From the NCBI RefSeq assembly GCF_900289045.1, contig NZ_LT985188.1, forward strand, positions 868,001 to 932,000: a stretch of 64,000 nt of DNA. Reading direction: 5' to 3'. Shown piece after piece: positions 34,331 through 43,600 of the stretch. The notes beneath the pieces are model-generated. The model was given only the letters and a program-made list of their open reading frames with translations. It ran no database searches and was not told the origin of the DNA. Positions within the stretch are counted from its first letter, which is position 1. Every line of letters begins with the position of its first letter. Both the position numbers and the translations under genes were made by a program. This stretch comes from Micropruina glycogenica (GTDB lineage: Bacteria; Actinomycetota; Actinomycetes; Propionibacteriales; Propionibacteriaceae).

Positions 34331-34716
34331 CGCGATTAACTCGTTGCAGCGACCGTCCAATCGATAGACGTCTCAGGTCGCTCAACGCGTCGATCACACC
34401 GCCCCAGATAATCTGGACCCACGCTGCACCCCACGCTGTTGCCCCCCTATCGATCACGTTGGTGACACTCAAACAGTCGCCCAAGATAAGATCAAGCGCT
34501 CGCCGCCGAAGGCGACGGCGATGTGCCGCGTCCCGAGGACGTGCTCGCCCTCTGCGACGGCATGCCGCAGCGCACGGACCTCACACCCGTCGGCGGAATC
34601 GGGTTCGAGCCGGCTCATTGACGCCAAGCGCAGGTCGCGACAGGGCGACCAGCGCCCGCTGAGGGATCCCCCCGCGGTGCGGCCCTTCCGGGCCGCCGGG
34701 CGCGTAGCCTGGGCCC
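34331..34716. other. Gap with possible gene remnant
   Basis: 386 bases. A short leftward frame (34469-34618, 49 residues, MSRLEPDSADGCEVRALRHA) looks like a protein end but matches no family I know. No promoter or repeat was recognised. Confidence 0.35.
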
Positions 34717-35055
34717 ATGTACGCAGTCGACATGGTCGAGTTCCCTTCGTCTTCGGCAGAAAGGAGTGGTGCCTTCTTCGCTCGCGTCTTCGGTTGGAGA
34801 AGCACGGCATACGGACCGGACTATGTAGACGTCCAGGGTGGCGGTGTCGCTCTTGGGTTTCAGTCCGACAAGCAGGAGCAAGCGAGTGCCCCGCTCGTCG
34901 TGATTCGCGCCGCCGACTTAGAACAGGCGCGTGCCGCGATCGAAGCCGCCGGTGGCGAAGTCACAGTCGAGCCGTTCGATTTTCCCGGCGGCCGTCGCTT
35001 CCACTTCCGCGAGCCCGGCGGCAGCGAACTCGCAGTCTGGTGCCCCGTCGAGTAA
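34717..35055 (+). CDS. VOC family protein, second copy
   Basis: 112 residues: MVEFPSSSAERSGAFFARVFGW, PLVVIRAADLEQARAAIEAA, VEPFDFPGGRRFHFREPGG. Clearly homologous along its length to the VOC protein at 32810, so these are diverged paralogues 1.6 kb apart. No substrate can be assigned. It is followed by a pair of 20-base direct repeats. Confidence 0.85.
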   Translation: MYAVDMVEFPSSSAERSGAFFARVFGWRSTAYGPDYVDVQGGGVALGFQSDKQEQASAPLVVIRAADLEQARAAIEAAGGEVTVEPFDFPGGRRFHFREPGGSELAVWCPVE

Positions 35056-35076
35056 GCGATCCGTGGGCGTCCCGCG

Positions 35077-35153
35077 GACGATCGGCTCGCGGAGCGACCT
35101 GGTGCCCGGTCCCGCTCTGGTCACCCTCCGGGTGACGATCGGCTCGCGGAGCG
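35077..35153 (+). repeat. Pair of 20-base direct repeats
   Basis: GACGATCGGCTCGCGGAGCG at 35077-35096 and again at 35134-35153, 57 bases apart, between the VOC gene and the convergent oxidoreductase gene. The meaning is unknown. Confidence 0.8.
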
Positions 35154-35251
35154 CGCCAGAGCAGGATCCCTTGTCGGCGCTTGTGCCGTCGCGGACACCG
35201 CACGCTGTGCCAGCCTGTTGCGCTGGAGCGTTCCGTCGACTCCTGACCGGC

Positions 35252-36181
35252 TCACCCCGAAGCTGGGCGATCTCCGGTCAGCACCTCGGCCAGGTCGGGG
35301 GCCGAGGCAGGATCGATGGTCACCGCCGCCGTGAGCGCGCGGGCCAACGACGCGATCTCCTCCGGCGCGGCCCGGGTGTGGGCGGCGAACCACAGCTCGC
35401 CACGCGGGCCGGCCAGCACCCTTCGCCAGTAGCGCGTGACCACGAGGTCCGGCAGCCGGTAGAGCGCCCGCAGGTTACCCGGCACCTCCGCGCGATCGCC
35501 CAGGGCCCGAAAGGCCTGCCTGGTAGCGCGCACCATCCGCCGCAGCCCCGGCCCGTCCGCCGCCAACCGCGCGGCGTCACCGCGGTGCCGCAACAGCGCC
35601 ACGCCGATCGGCACGATGAAGGCGGCGTGCCCCAGCAGCCACCCCTCGATGTCGTCGCTGCGCCGGGTTCGGAAGCCCGCGGCCTCAAACGCCGCCTGGG
35701 CCGAGTCGAGTCGCGCCGTCCGATGTCCGTCAACTTCACCGAGCATGGTGCGCTGCTGCGGGATCAACACGTAACGCACCACGTCCGCGTCGCGGACCCC
35801 GCCGACCGCGGGGAACCCGAAGAACGCCCGACCCTCCAACGCCTCGGACAACCACCGGGTCCGGTTGGCGGTGTTGCCGAAGAACAGCATGTCGCATTCC
35901 GAAGGAAGCCGCCGCAGCGCCGGGGCCACGTCGTCGAGCTGGTCCTCGCGCACCGCCACCACCACCAGGTCGTACGCCTCCTCCGGCGAGATCGTGGCCA
36001 CCGGGGCCACCGTCGGCGCATTCTGCTCACCGGTCCCGGCATCGACCAGCACCAGCCCGCGATCCCGCAGAGCGTCGAGCCGGTGACCCCGCGCCAGCAT
36101 CGCCACGGAATGTCCAGACTCCGCCAGCGCCCCGGCGTACACGCTGCCGATCACGCCGGCACCGACCATCAGGATCCGCAT
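35252..36181 (-). CDS. Ketopantoate-reductase family (ApbA/PanE-like) oxidoreductase
   Basis: 309 residues. The Rossmann start MRILMVGAGVIGSVYAGALA binds NAD(P). VVVAVREDQLDDVAPALRRL is the typical ApbA helix. The C-terminal helical domain is weakly conserved. Members range from PanE (pantoate synthesis) to enzymes of unknown substrate; the catalytic Lys/Glu of true PanE are not obvious, so a different substrate is likely. Confidence 0.85.
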   Translation of the reverse strand: MRILMVGAGVIGSVYAGALAESGHSVAMLARGHRLDALRDRGLVLVDAGTGEQNAPTVAPVATISPEEAYDLVVVAVREDQLDDVAPALRRLPSECDMLFFGNTANRTRWLSEALEGRAFFGFPAVGGVRDADVVRYVLIPQQRTMLGEVDGHRTARLDSAQAAFEAAGFRTRRSDDIEGWLLGHAAFIVPIGVALLRHRGDAARLAADGPGLRRMVRATRQAFRALGDRAEVPGNLRALYRLPDLVVTRYWRRVLAGPRGELWFAAHTRAAPEEIASLARALTAAVTIDPASAPDLAEVLTGDRPASG

Positions 36182-36294
36182 CGCCGACCTCCCCTCACCT
36201 CACCAGCACCCCCGACGCCGCCGGCGGGAACCCACAGACACATCCTGCGCCAATAGACAACGTCAACCGATCAGCGATCCCGTTCGGGCGTCGC

Positions 36295-36708
36295 TCAAGG
36301 GTGGTGGCGCGCAGGCGAGGCGCTGCGCCAAAGGACTGGGGCCACCGCGCAAGCGCCGATCGCGAGAAGGGTGATCACCGCCTGACCAACGCGACCAGCT
36401 GTCACGCCTCCGGCAGTATCGAAGGCGTAGTTCGCGACGCCGTTGGCCACGGCGTCGGAGACGAGGACCGCCACCGCCAGCAGAACTCCACTGCGGTGGC
36501 GACGAGCCAGCAGCACGGCCGCGAGAGGATCGAGTACCAGCAGAGCTGTGAAGTAGACCCGGAGCCCGCCAGGCAGTCCGGGGTAGGGGTCGAAGCCACT
36601 GATAAGAAGCTGCGCCGCGTGGACGGCCGTGCCGTAGATCAAGATGACCACGAGCAGCAGCACGGTGCCGCGGATCCGCCGCGGTGCGCCGGGCCAGAGT
36701 CGGATCAC
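36295..36708 (-). CDS. Integral membrane protein, unknown family
   Basis: 137 residues from GTG 36708; earlier in-frame starts (36820 or 36870) would add a non-hydrophobic stretch. Four hydrophobic helices (GTVLLLVVILIYGTAVHAAQ, YFTALLVLDPLAAVLLA, GVLLAVAVLVSDAVAN, GQAVITLLAIGACAVAPVLW). No catalytic motif was seen. Start choice is uncertain. Confidence 0.6.
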   Translation of the reverse strand: MIRLWPGAPRRIRGTVLLLVVILIYGTAVHAAQLLISGFDPYPGLPGGLRVYFTALLVLDPLAAVLLARRHRSGVLLAVAVLVSDAVANGVANYAFDTAGGVTAGRVGQAVITLLAIGACAVAPVLWRSASPARHHP

Positions 36709-36830
36709 AAGTCCAGCGTGCCAGTCGACTGCGGGATCCCTCAGAGCGCGTCCCGCGCCACGCTCCGCAAGAAGAACCACCCGCGATGACACACGGAGCC
36801 CGCACGGAGGAAGGGCCGACATTGCCGCCG

Positions 36831-37805
36831 TCACCGAATGCCGATCCGCTTGCGGAAGCGCGCTGAGCACCAGGCCGAACCGGCCTGTCGGCCCCGGCTG
36901 GGGCGCTGGAGCGTGCGGGCGGTCTGTGGGATGCCCTTGGTCTTGCGGGCCTTGGGTGCCCGTCCGGGTGCGCTCGTCACCGCGTCGGCGGCGGGACGGC
37001 CCTGGGCGACGTCGGATCGGACGCGGGCGTCGACGGCCGCCCGGTTCACGATGTGGTCGAGTCCCTGCGCCATCGCCTTACGTCGCTCGGCGCTGTCGTA
37101 TGACTGTCCCGCGTCCTCGCGCATCTCTGAGGCGCGGCCGTGCTCGGCGTCCGCCTGGGCACGAGCCCTGTCCACTTCGGCCTGGGCGGCCGCGACCGGT
37201 CCCGCCTGCTCCGCGTCGATGGCGTCGGCCAGCTCGGGGTCGACGTCCTGACTACGGGCCTCAGCTTCTGCCCTGCGGGCGTCGGCCTCGGCCGCTCGGT
37301 CGGTCGCGTCAGCGGCGGCCATCAACCCGACCGCTTCCGCGCGATCACCGCTTGCTCCGCTGCGCTCCTCGGCGGCTTGGGAGCGTGCTCGATCGGCGCG
37401 TGCGATCGCCTCTGCGACGGCAGCCGGCTCATCCCCACCGGTGACGTCGACGCCGTACCGGTTGCGCACTTCCTCGACGATCCGCTGCTCGGCGCGCACC
37501 GCCTCGGGGTCGACCTCACTCCACGCCTTCGCTGTGGTGTAAGCCTTCGTCACGTCCTGGGCGGTGGCTGTGTCCCACCACTCAGGCCGATGCACTGGGG
37601 ACAGGGACGCGCGCGCCGCGCCCCGCTCGGCGGCCATCCGTGCGGCGTGCTCGCGGGCGGCCTGCTCGCTCCGTGCCTGGGCGTCGCGGGCCTGCTCCTC
37701 GCGCATCCGGGCGAGCTGCTCACCCATCCGCGCGGCCGCCGTCATCGCGACGTGAGTCACTCCCTGTAGAGCCTCGTCGATGCCGTCGCTGTCTTGCGTG
37801 CTCAT
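36831..37805 (-). CDS. Ala/Arg/Glu-rich coiled-coil protein, conjugation-region type
   Basis: 324 residues, dominated by charged Ala-rich helices (MGEQLARMREEQARDAQARS, ADATDRAAEADARRAEAEAR), so an extended coiled coil is likely. Few hydrophobic stretches, no membrane segment. Proteins of this composition accompany relaxase and mobilisation genes on actinobacterial plasmids. The last 40 residues turn basic. It follows the 37827 gene leftward with a 21-base gap. Role in relaxosome assembly is a guess. Confidence 0.65.
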   Translation of the reverse strand: MSTQDSDGIDEALQGVTHVAMTAAARMGEQLARMREEQARDAQARSEQAAREHAARMAAERGAARASLSPVHRPEWWDTATAQDVTKAYTTAKAWSEVDPEAVRAEQRIVEEVRNRYGVDVTGGDEPAAVAEAIARADRARSQAAEERSGASGDRAEAVGLMAAADATDRAAEADARRAEAEARSQDVDPELADAIDAEQAGPVAAAQAEVDRARAQADAEHGRASEMREDAGQSYDSAERRKAMAQGLDHIVNRAAVDARVRSDVAQGRPAADAVTSAPGRAPKARKTKGIPQTARTLQRPSRGRQAGSAWCSARFRKRIGIR

Positions 37806-37826
37806 CGCCGCACTCTCCTTCCCTCG

Positions 37827-38480
37827 TTACCGCTCGACTCCGTGGTCTCGCTCTGCTCCTGGTCCGTTCCTGCCAGCGGCCGTGGTGCTGCGCGGCCGCT
37901 GCGGCTCGATCCGGTTCGGAACCGGCGACCCGGGCGTGCGCTGCGGCCCGCCCTGCGCCTGCCGCGCAGTGCGCACCACCTCGGCGGCCTTGGTGTCGGG
38001 GTGACCGACCGGGCCGGGGTCGGGCAGGCGTGCCGACACCGTTGCCAGGTCGCGTCGGATGGCGCGCTCGATCTGCGCTGCTCGGCGTGCGTCCTGGTCG
38101 GCGCGGTGCATGTCGTAGACGGCCTTGGCGAGGTTCGCGAGCTGACGCAACATCACCGCTTGGGCTACCGCTCCGCGTCCTCCCTTGGCGGCCGAGATGA
38201 GCAGCATCGCAGCACCCGAGGCTGACGCCTTCGGTGCCCGCTCCGGGCGTACTGGCCGACGGCGTAGCTCCGCCGTGCGGGCCAGGGCGTCCGACGTGGC
38301 GGCCAGCGGCCCGGGGGTCTCCTCGACCCGCGCGGACCACGCCGCGAACGCACCGGACGTCTGCCGCGCGACCCGCGCCCACGTGTCGCGGTCCTCGATC
38401 GGGACCGACCGTAACTGCTCGCGCAGCCGCTCCAAGTCGGCACCCACCTCGCGCCACAAGGCAGGGTCCGGCTCGCGCAT
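37827..38480 (-). CDS. Hypothetical protein, conjugation-region type
   Basis: 217 residues from ATG 38480 (GGGAG just upstream). Helical N-terminal half (LWREVGADLERLREQLRSV, LLISAAKGGRGAVAQAVMLR) and a disordered Pro/Arg/Gly C-terminus. No catalytic motif. It forms a leftward pair with the coiled-coil gene. The sequence just beyond its start belongs to a transposase tail, so its promoter has probably been replaced. Confidence 0.6.
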   Translation of the reverse strand: MREPDPALWREVGADLERLREQLRSVPIEDRDTWARVARQTSGAFAAWSARVEETPGPLAATSDALARTAELRRRPVRPERAPKASASGAAMLLISAAKGGRGAVAQAVMLRQLANLAKAVYDMHRADQDARRAAQIERAIRRDLATVSARLPDPGPVGHPDTKAAEVVRTARQAQGGPQRTPGSPVPNRIEPQRPRSTTAAGRNGPGAERDHGVER

Positions 38481-38481
38481 C

Positions 38482-38640
38482 TCCCGCCCTTTCGAAGCTG
38501 CCCGCCGCGCCCGCCGTCGCGAACTGCGGCGCGCCCTCAACGACCGCGTCCCCACCCTTGTCCGCCGCGACCCGGACACGACACCTGAGGCTCCGCCTCG
38601 TCGATCGCGGCTACGCACCTACGAGGAGGACGACGAATGA
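38482..38640 (+). pseudogene. C-terminal fragment of a TniA/Mu-type transposase
   Basis: 52 residues in frame to the TGA at 38638: RPFEAARRARRRELRRALND, then a Pro-rich stretch and an acidic end (LRTYEEDDE). Such tails end TniA/TnsB-like transposases and contact the ATPase. The stop overlaps the ATPase start (ATGA), the normal arrangement. The body of the gene is absent here and a matching truncated body lies at 30111-30990. Confidence 0.6.
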
Positions 38641-39479
38641 CCCAGGCGTTCATCATCACCAAGGAACACCGACGCTTCACCGAGTTCGCGAACGCTGTCC
38701 GCGCCGAGCAAACCATCGGCATCTGCCACGGCGACGCCGGCGTTGGGAAGACCAACTCCGCCCGCCGCTACGCCAACTGGGACGCCTTGGAGCCCTACCT
38801 CGACACTTGGGGTCCGCGCAGCGACGACGACGCGAAGCACTACGCCCTCGCCAATCGTGCCCGTACAGTCTTCTACACCCCGGAAGTCCTGCCCCGGCAC
38901 CGCGAGCTGGTCCGCGACATTGACCACTGGGTCAGCCGCCTCGGCGTCTGCATCGAGGAGCACCAACGCGCCATCGGCAAGGTCACCGGTACCCACGTCG
39001 GTGACGCAACCCGCTGGGTGGAGCTCCTCATCGTCGACGAAGCTGAACGACTCACACCCACCGCCCTAGAGATGCTCCGCGACCGATACGACCGCACCCA
39101 GCTCGCCATCATCCTCATCGGCATGCCAGGGATCGACCAACGGTTTCGGCACTACCCCCAGCTCTACAGTCGCCTCGGTTTCTCCCACCGGTACCGCGCC
39201 CTCGGTCGTGACGAACTCCTCTTCGTCCTCGACCGCCACTGGAAGCATCTGGGCCGCACCCTGAACCCCGACGACTTCACCGACGCTCAAGCCGTCGCCG
39301 CCATCGAACGCATCACCCGCGGCAACTTCCGACTCCTCGAACGACTCTTCCCCCAGATCAACCGCGTTCTCAACTGGAGACCATCACCGACGACGTCGTC
39401 GAAGCAGCCGCCAGCACGCTCGTCATCGGCGCCTAAGCCCGCCATCGAAGGATCCCAGTACGCCGCCACTGATCGGTGA
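38637..39479 (+). CDS. MuB/TniB-like AAA ATPase of a transposition system, 3-prime frameshift
   Basis: 280 residues as read. Walker A GDAGVGKTNS (residues about 32-41), Walker B LLIVDEAERL and sensor AIILIGMPGIDQR are the MuB/TniB-type AAA_22 pattern. Near 39374 the frame departs: the neighbouring frame gives LETITDDVVEAAASTLVIGA and a stop at 39434-39436, the usual end of the family. So a small indel altered the last residues. GAGGAGG ribosome site at 38622. The partner transposase is broken. Confidence 0.85.
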   Translation: MTQAFIITKEHRRFTEFANAVRAEQTIGICHGDAGVGKTNSARRYANWDALEPYLDTWGPRSDDDAKHYALANRARTVFYTPEVLPRHRELVRDIDHWVSRLGVCIEEHQRAIGKVTGTHVGDATRWVELLIVDEAERLTPTALEMLRDRYDRTQLAIILIGMPGIDQRFRHYPQLYSRLGFSHRYRALGRDELLFVLDRHWKHLGRTLNPDDFTDAQAVAAIERITRGNFRLLERLFPQINRVLNWRPSPTTSSKQPPARSSSAPKPAIEGSQYAATDR

Positions 39480-39515
39480 ACTCCACAGAAATGGCGGGCA
39501 ACTCGTACTCTCGCG

Positions 39516-39983
39516 GTGAAGGTGCCTTATGTGAGAGATCGGGTGGAGCGGGTGATCTGCGGACCGTGCAGGAACAGCCACACGGCGGGGGACTGCATCG
39601 ACACGGTTGCCGGCCGGGTCTCGCCCTGGCGGCACTGCGCCTGCCAGCACCGCCGCCGCTCCGATGAGTCCTCGCCTGGGCGCATCCAGTTGGGCCGACA
39701 CGCGGGCTGGCGTCTACCGGAGGGCGCACGCAGCGTCGCCGCACCGACGCGGTGGGCCAACCCGTTCCGGCCAAGCCGCCGCACCTTGGAGGCCAACGCG
39801 GCCGCCGTCGACGCTTTCATCGCCTGGCTTGGTGACCAACCTGAGCTGGTGGCGGCCGCGAAGCTCGAACTCCGAGGACGTGACCTCGCCTGCTGGTGCA
39901 CGCCTGATCTTCCCTGCCACGCCGATGTCTGGCTGGCGATCGCCAACGGTGAAACATCACAGCCAGATACGGGATACGCGTAA
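39516..39983 (+). CDS. DUF4326 domain protein with N-terminal Cys-rich segment
   Basis: 155 residues from GTG 39516. N-terminal VICGPCRNSHTAGDC plus CACQHRR suggests a zinc-binding knuckle. The second half is DUF4326: RIQLGRHAGWRLPEGARS, PTRWANPFRP, GRDLACWCTPDLPCHADVWL. DUF4326 is frequent on actinobacterial phages and plasmids; no activity is established. The Cys-rich part often occurs as a separate small gene, so this may be a fusion. Confidence 0.75.
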   Translation: MKVPYVRDRVERVICGPCRNSHTAGDCIDTVAGRVSPWRHCACQHRRRSDESSPGRIQLGRHAGWRLPEGARSVAAPTRWANPFRPSRRTLEANAAAVDAFIAWLGDQPELVAAAKLELRGRDLACWCTPDLPCHADVWLAIANGETSQPDTGYA

Positions 39984-40008
39984 CGCGTAACAAGCAAGGA
40001 GGAAAGTC

Positions 40009-40665
40009 ATGCTGGTTGGCTACGCCCGGGTCTCCACCGATCGCCAGGACGTTGAGTCGCAGCGGGCGGCGCTGTTGGCGCTCGGGGTGACGACTGAGCG
40101 GATCTACAGCGACGAGGGTTCACCGGCAAGAACACGTCGCGCCCGGCGTTGCAGCTGGCAATGGCTGCGGTCCGCGACGGCGACGAGCTGGTGGTCACCA
40201 AGTTGGATCGGCTGGCCCGCTCGGTGCCCGACCTGCGGGCGATCCTGGGCGGCCTGTACAGCAGGGGAGTGCGGGTCCGCATCGGCAACACCGTCTACGA
40301 TCCGTCCGACCCGATGGGCCGCCTCCTGGTCAACGTGCTCGCGATGGTGGCCGAGTTCGAAGCCGACCTGATCAGCGCCCGCACCAAGGCCGGCATGGAA
40401 GTCGCCCGGTCCAAGGCGACCCTGCACGGCCTGGCCCGGCTCGACCCCGCTGGCCATCAGCAGTCCCCAGGGCAAGCTCAAGGGCAAGGCGCCCAAGCTG
40501 AACACCCGTCAGGCCGGGCACTTGGTCGAACTGTACGAGGCGAAGTCGCACACGGTCGGCGAGTTGGCCCAGCGGTTCGGGATCTCGCACGCCACCGTCT
40601 ACCGGACAGTGCAGCGCCGCGCAGAACAGTCACCACAGGCCGAGTCCCCTGAACTTCCAAGCTGA
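40009..40665 (+). pseudogene. Serine resolvase, two frameshifts
   Basis: AGGAGG before ATG 40009. MLVGYARVSTDRQDVESQRA is the catalytic start (Ser10). At GAGGGTTC (about 40113) a base seems lost: the next frame gives TGKNTSRPALQLAMAAVRDG and TKLDRLARSVPDLRAILGG. A second shift near 40470 leads to a third frame with KGKAPKLNTRQAGHLVELYE and a C-terminal HTH (AQRFGISHATVYRTVQRR). Inactive as written. Confidence 0.8.
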
Positions 40666-40684
40666 CACTCTGAGGGCCGTCTCG

Positions 40685-43600
40685 TCACCCGTCCAGTGGC
40701 AGCGTGGGCAACGAGTCAACGATGGCCATCGTTTCGATCGACACCCTCGTCACCCGCTTGACCAGGTCGATGATGTAGCGAGGGTCGTCATGCTCGCTGC
40801 CCCAATCGTTGGGGTCGTTAACGATGCCTGATGCCTTATCGGTCTTCACCTGGTACCGGTCAATCAGCCAATCAAGCGCGGAGCGAGAGCCCAGCATGTA
40901 CCGGTGAGCGTCCGCAGGCACGTCGCCGACGGTGATGTGCTTGTTGAAGACGAGAGCCTTCTTCGTGTTCTTGTCGGCCCAGCGCATCTTCTGGACCCGG
41001 TACAACTCCCACGGGTCGCCGCTGAGCGGTCCCTGCTCCGCCAGCGGGTACGGCTGCACCGACTCATAGCTGACGTGCAAGGCGGCGAGGCGACTGCCGG
41101 CGGCCGCGAACGCCTCGAAGTCCTCCCGTGAGCCCACCATGGGAATGCGGGGCAGCATGAGCTTCAGGTCCGCGGCGAAGGTTGCGCGGTACTGCTCCGA
41201 GTGCAGCACCCCGTACACGTAGTAGAAGACGTCGTCCTTGGTGACGTGGGGCCCGAACGCGTCTTGGTAGACCGCCAGGATGCCGTCTGTGACGTTGTCG
41301 ATGCGGCGGTAGCCCCACTCGTCGACGTCGGACGGCGTCTGAAGCAGGGAGCCCTGCACGACATCGGTCACCTTCTCGTAGGTCCAGCGGGGAAAGAACT
41401 GCGCTGGGTAGACGAACATGTTGAGATCCGGCAGCTGATCTGTTGCTAGTGCGGCGAACTTAGTGCCCGGGCGGGGAGCCATCGCGCAGATACCAATGTT
41501 TGAGTGAGCAGGCGTGGGGAAGATGTTACTGAGTCGGTAGATCATCGCGTTCAACGGGCGATCAAAGTAGCCGTTGACGCGACAAAATGGTCTGTAGGTG
41601 CTCATGCGTACTGCTTGAGACGCGAAGGCGTGCTGGATGCCACGAGTGGCGTCACGGATCAACTCTCGGTTCCAGCTGATCCGTGCTGGATCGTTGTCGA
41701 TGCGCTCCTGAACTCCTTCAATGCTCCGAGCCTGCTCGTTGTAAGTCGCGATCATGCGCTTGATGTTGCTGGTGACCGCGACTTTGGAGAAGTTGTAGCA
41801 CCACGCATCTCGTCCTGAAGCCAAGCCCAACGAGTAGGTGTCGAAGTGGGGCGGGAGCGCGCTGCTCCGCTCCTTTGAACCGAGCATGGGAAACTGCGAG
41901 AAGATCTCGCTGCGCTGGTTAACCCAATCACCGGATTTGTTGGGATCTAGTAGCAGCCAGGGCACTGTGTGCAGCTGGGACTCTTCGAGTTGTACGAGTT
42001 TCTGTTCTCGGGTTTGGTAGTCGGGTACGCCGTAGTAGTGCAGCTGGCAGGGAGCGGTGCGGTTTGCGCCTTTGGTTGCGATGAGGATGGCGACCCCCGT
42101 GCGGGCGCCTGATCCGAAGACCTTGCCGCCTTCCTGTCGCGAGAGCTCGCCGGCCGTGCGTTGGTTGCCCCGAAGGTTGTAGATCCAGATAGTGCTGAAT
42201 TCGTCGGTGAAGGTCTTGCGGATGCCGTCGGCGCTGTTGCCGTCGATCCAGCCGTTGTTTGAGACGAAGCCGATGACGCCTTGCTCGCCGACCCTGTCGC
42301 TAGCCCACCTAAATGCGCGCACGTAGGAGTCGTACATGGTCCTGCTGCTGGTCGCCTCGGACTGGGCGACGTACGTGTCCGCGATCCTTGCATCAAGCGT
42401 TTCGTAAGCCAGGTTTGCGTTGTCATCGTTGGCTGAGCCCTGGCCCACCGAGTAGGGCGGATTTCCGATGATGACTTTGATGGGGGCTTCGAGTTGGGCT
42501 TCGATGCGTTCGTTGTTGACGGGGATGAGGCTGGTGTCGGCTCGGTCGCCTTCTTCGGTGATCTGGAAGGTGTCGGTGAGGGTGGCGCCGTTGAACGGCT
42601 GGTAGGGCACCTCCTGGTTGTGGTTCTGCTCTTGTTGGATGGCTTGGTAGGTGGTTTCGATGTTGACGCAGGCGATGTAGTAGGCGAGCAGCATGATTTC
42701 GTTGGCCCACAGCTCACCGGCGTACTTCCTCGCGAGGTCTTCAGGCCGGATGATTCCGGACTCGAGGAGCCGAACCGTGAAGGTGCCGGTCCCGGTGAAG
42801 GGGTCGAGGATGTGCACGCCTTGGTCGGTGAGGCCGTAGCTGAATTGTTGGCGGCAAACGTCGTCGGTCATGCGGAGGATGAAGTCGACGATTTCGACGG
42901 GTGTGTAGACGACGCCGAGTGAGCTGGATTGTTTGGGGAAGGCTTTCTTGAAGAAGTCTTCGTACAGGTCTTGGATGACGGTTTGGCGGCCGCCGGGGGT
43001 GTGGATGCTGGCGGCACGGTTGCGGACCGAGTCGTAGAACTTCTGCAGGCTGGCGGTTTCGGCGTCGAGGCCGTGGCCGGCGAGGGCGTCGACCATGGTT
43101 TGCATGGTGATCGAGACCGGGTTGTGGGCGGCGAAGCTGTCGTGTTCGAACAGGGCGTCGAAGACGGGTTTGGTGATCAGGTGCTGGCTGAGCATGTTGA
43201 CGGCGGCGTCGCGGTCGATGGAGTCGTTGAGGTTGGCCTGCAAGCCTTCCAGGAAGGCGTCGAACTGCTCGGTGACGGCAGGGTCGTCGGTGTTGAGGAT
43301 GGCGTTGATGCGGGCGGTCTGGTTGGCGCTGATGTCGACCACATCGTCGGCCCATTGGTCCCAGTAGAGCCGGTCGCCGCAGTGCTTGACGATGCGGGCC
43401 AGGATCGAGTCGCGCCACTGGTCGAGGCCGAACAGCGGCATCTGCAACCCGGTGTCGGTGGTGGTGGTGAGCGGGTTGCCTTCGGCGTCGTCGGTGGGGC
43501 CGCCTTTGCCGATCAGGTCGATGGTGACTTTGCCCTTGGTGTCCTTGTCGAGGTCGATCGAGTTGATCATGGCGTTGAACCGGTCGTCGTGGGAGCGCAG

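Noticed and set aside
35077..35153. CRISPR-like repeats
   Set aside because: Only two copies of a 20-base direct repeat with one 37-base spacer; no cas genes.
34931..36256. 441-codon plus frame opposite the ketopantoate-reductase-like gene
   Set aside because: Arg/Pro/His-rich antisense shadow.
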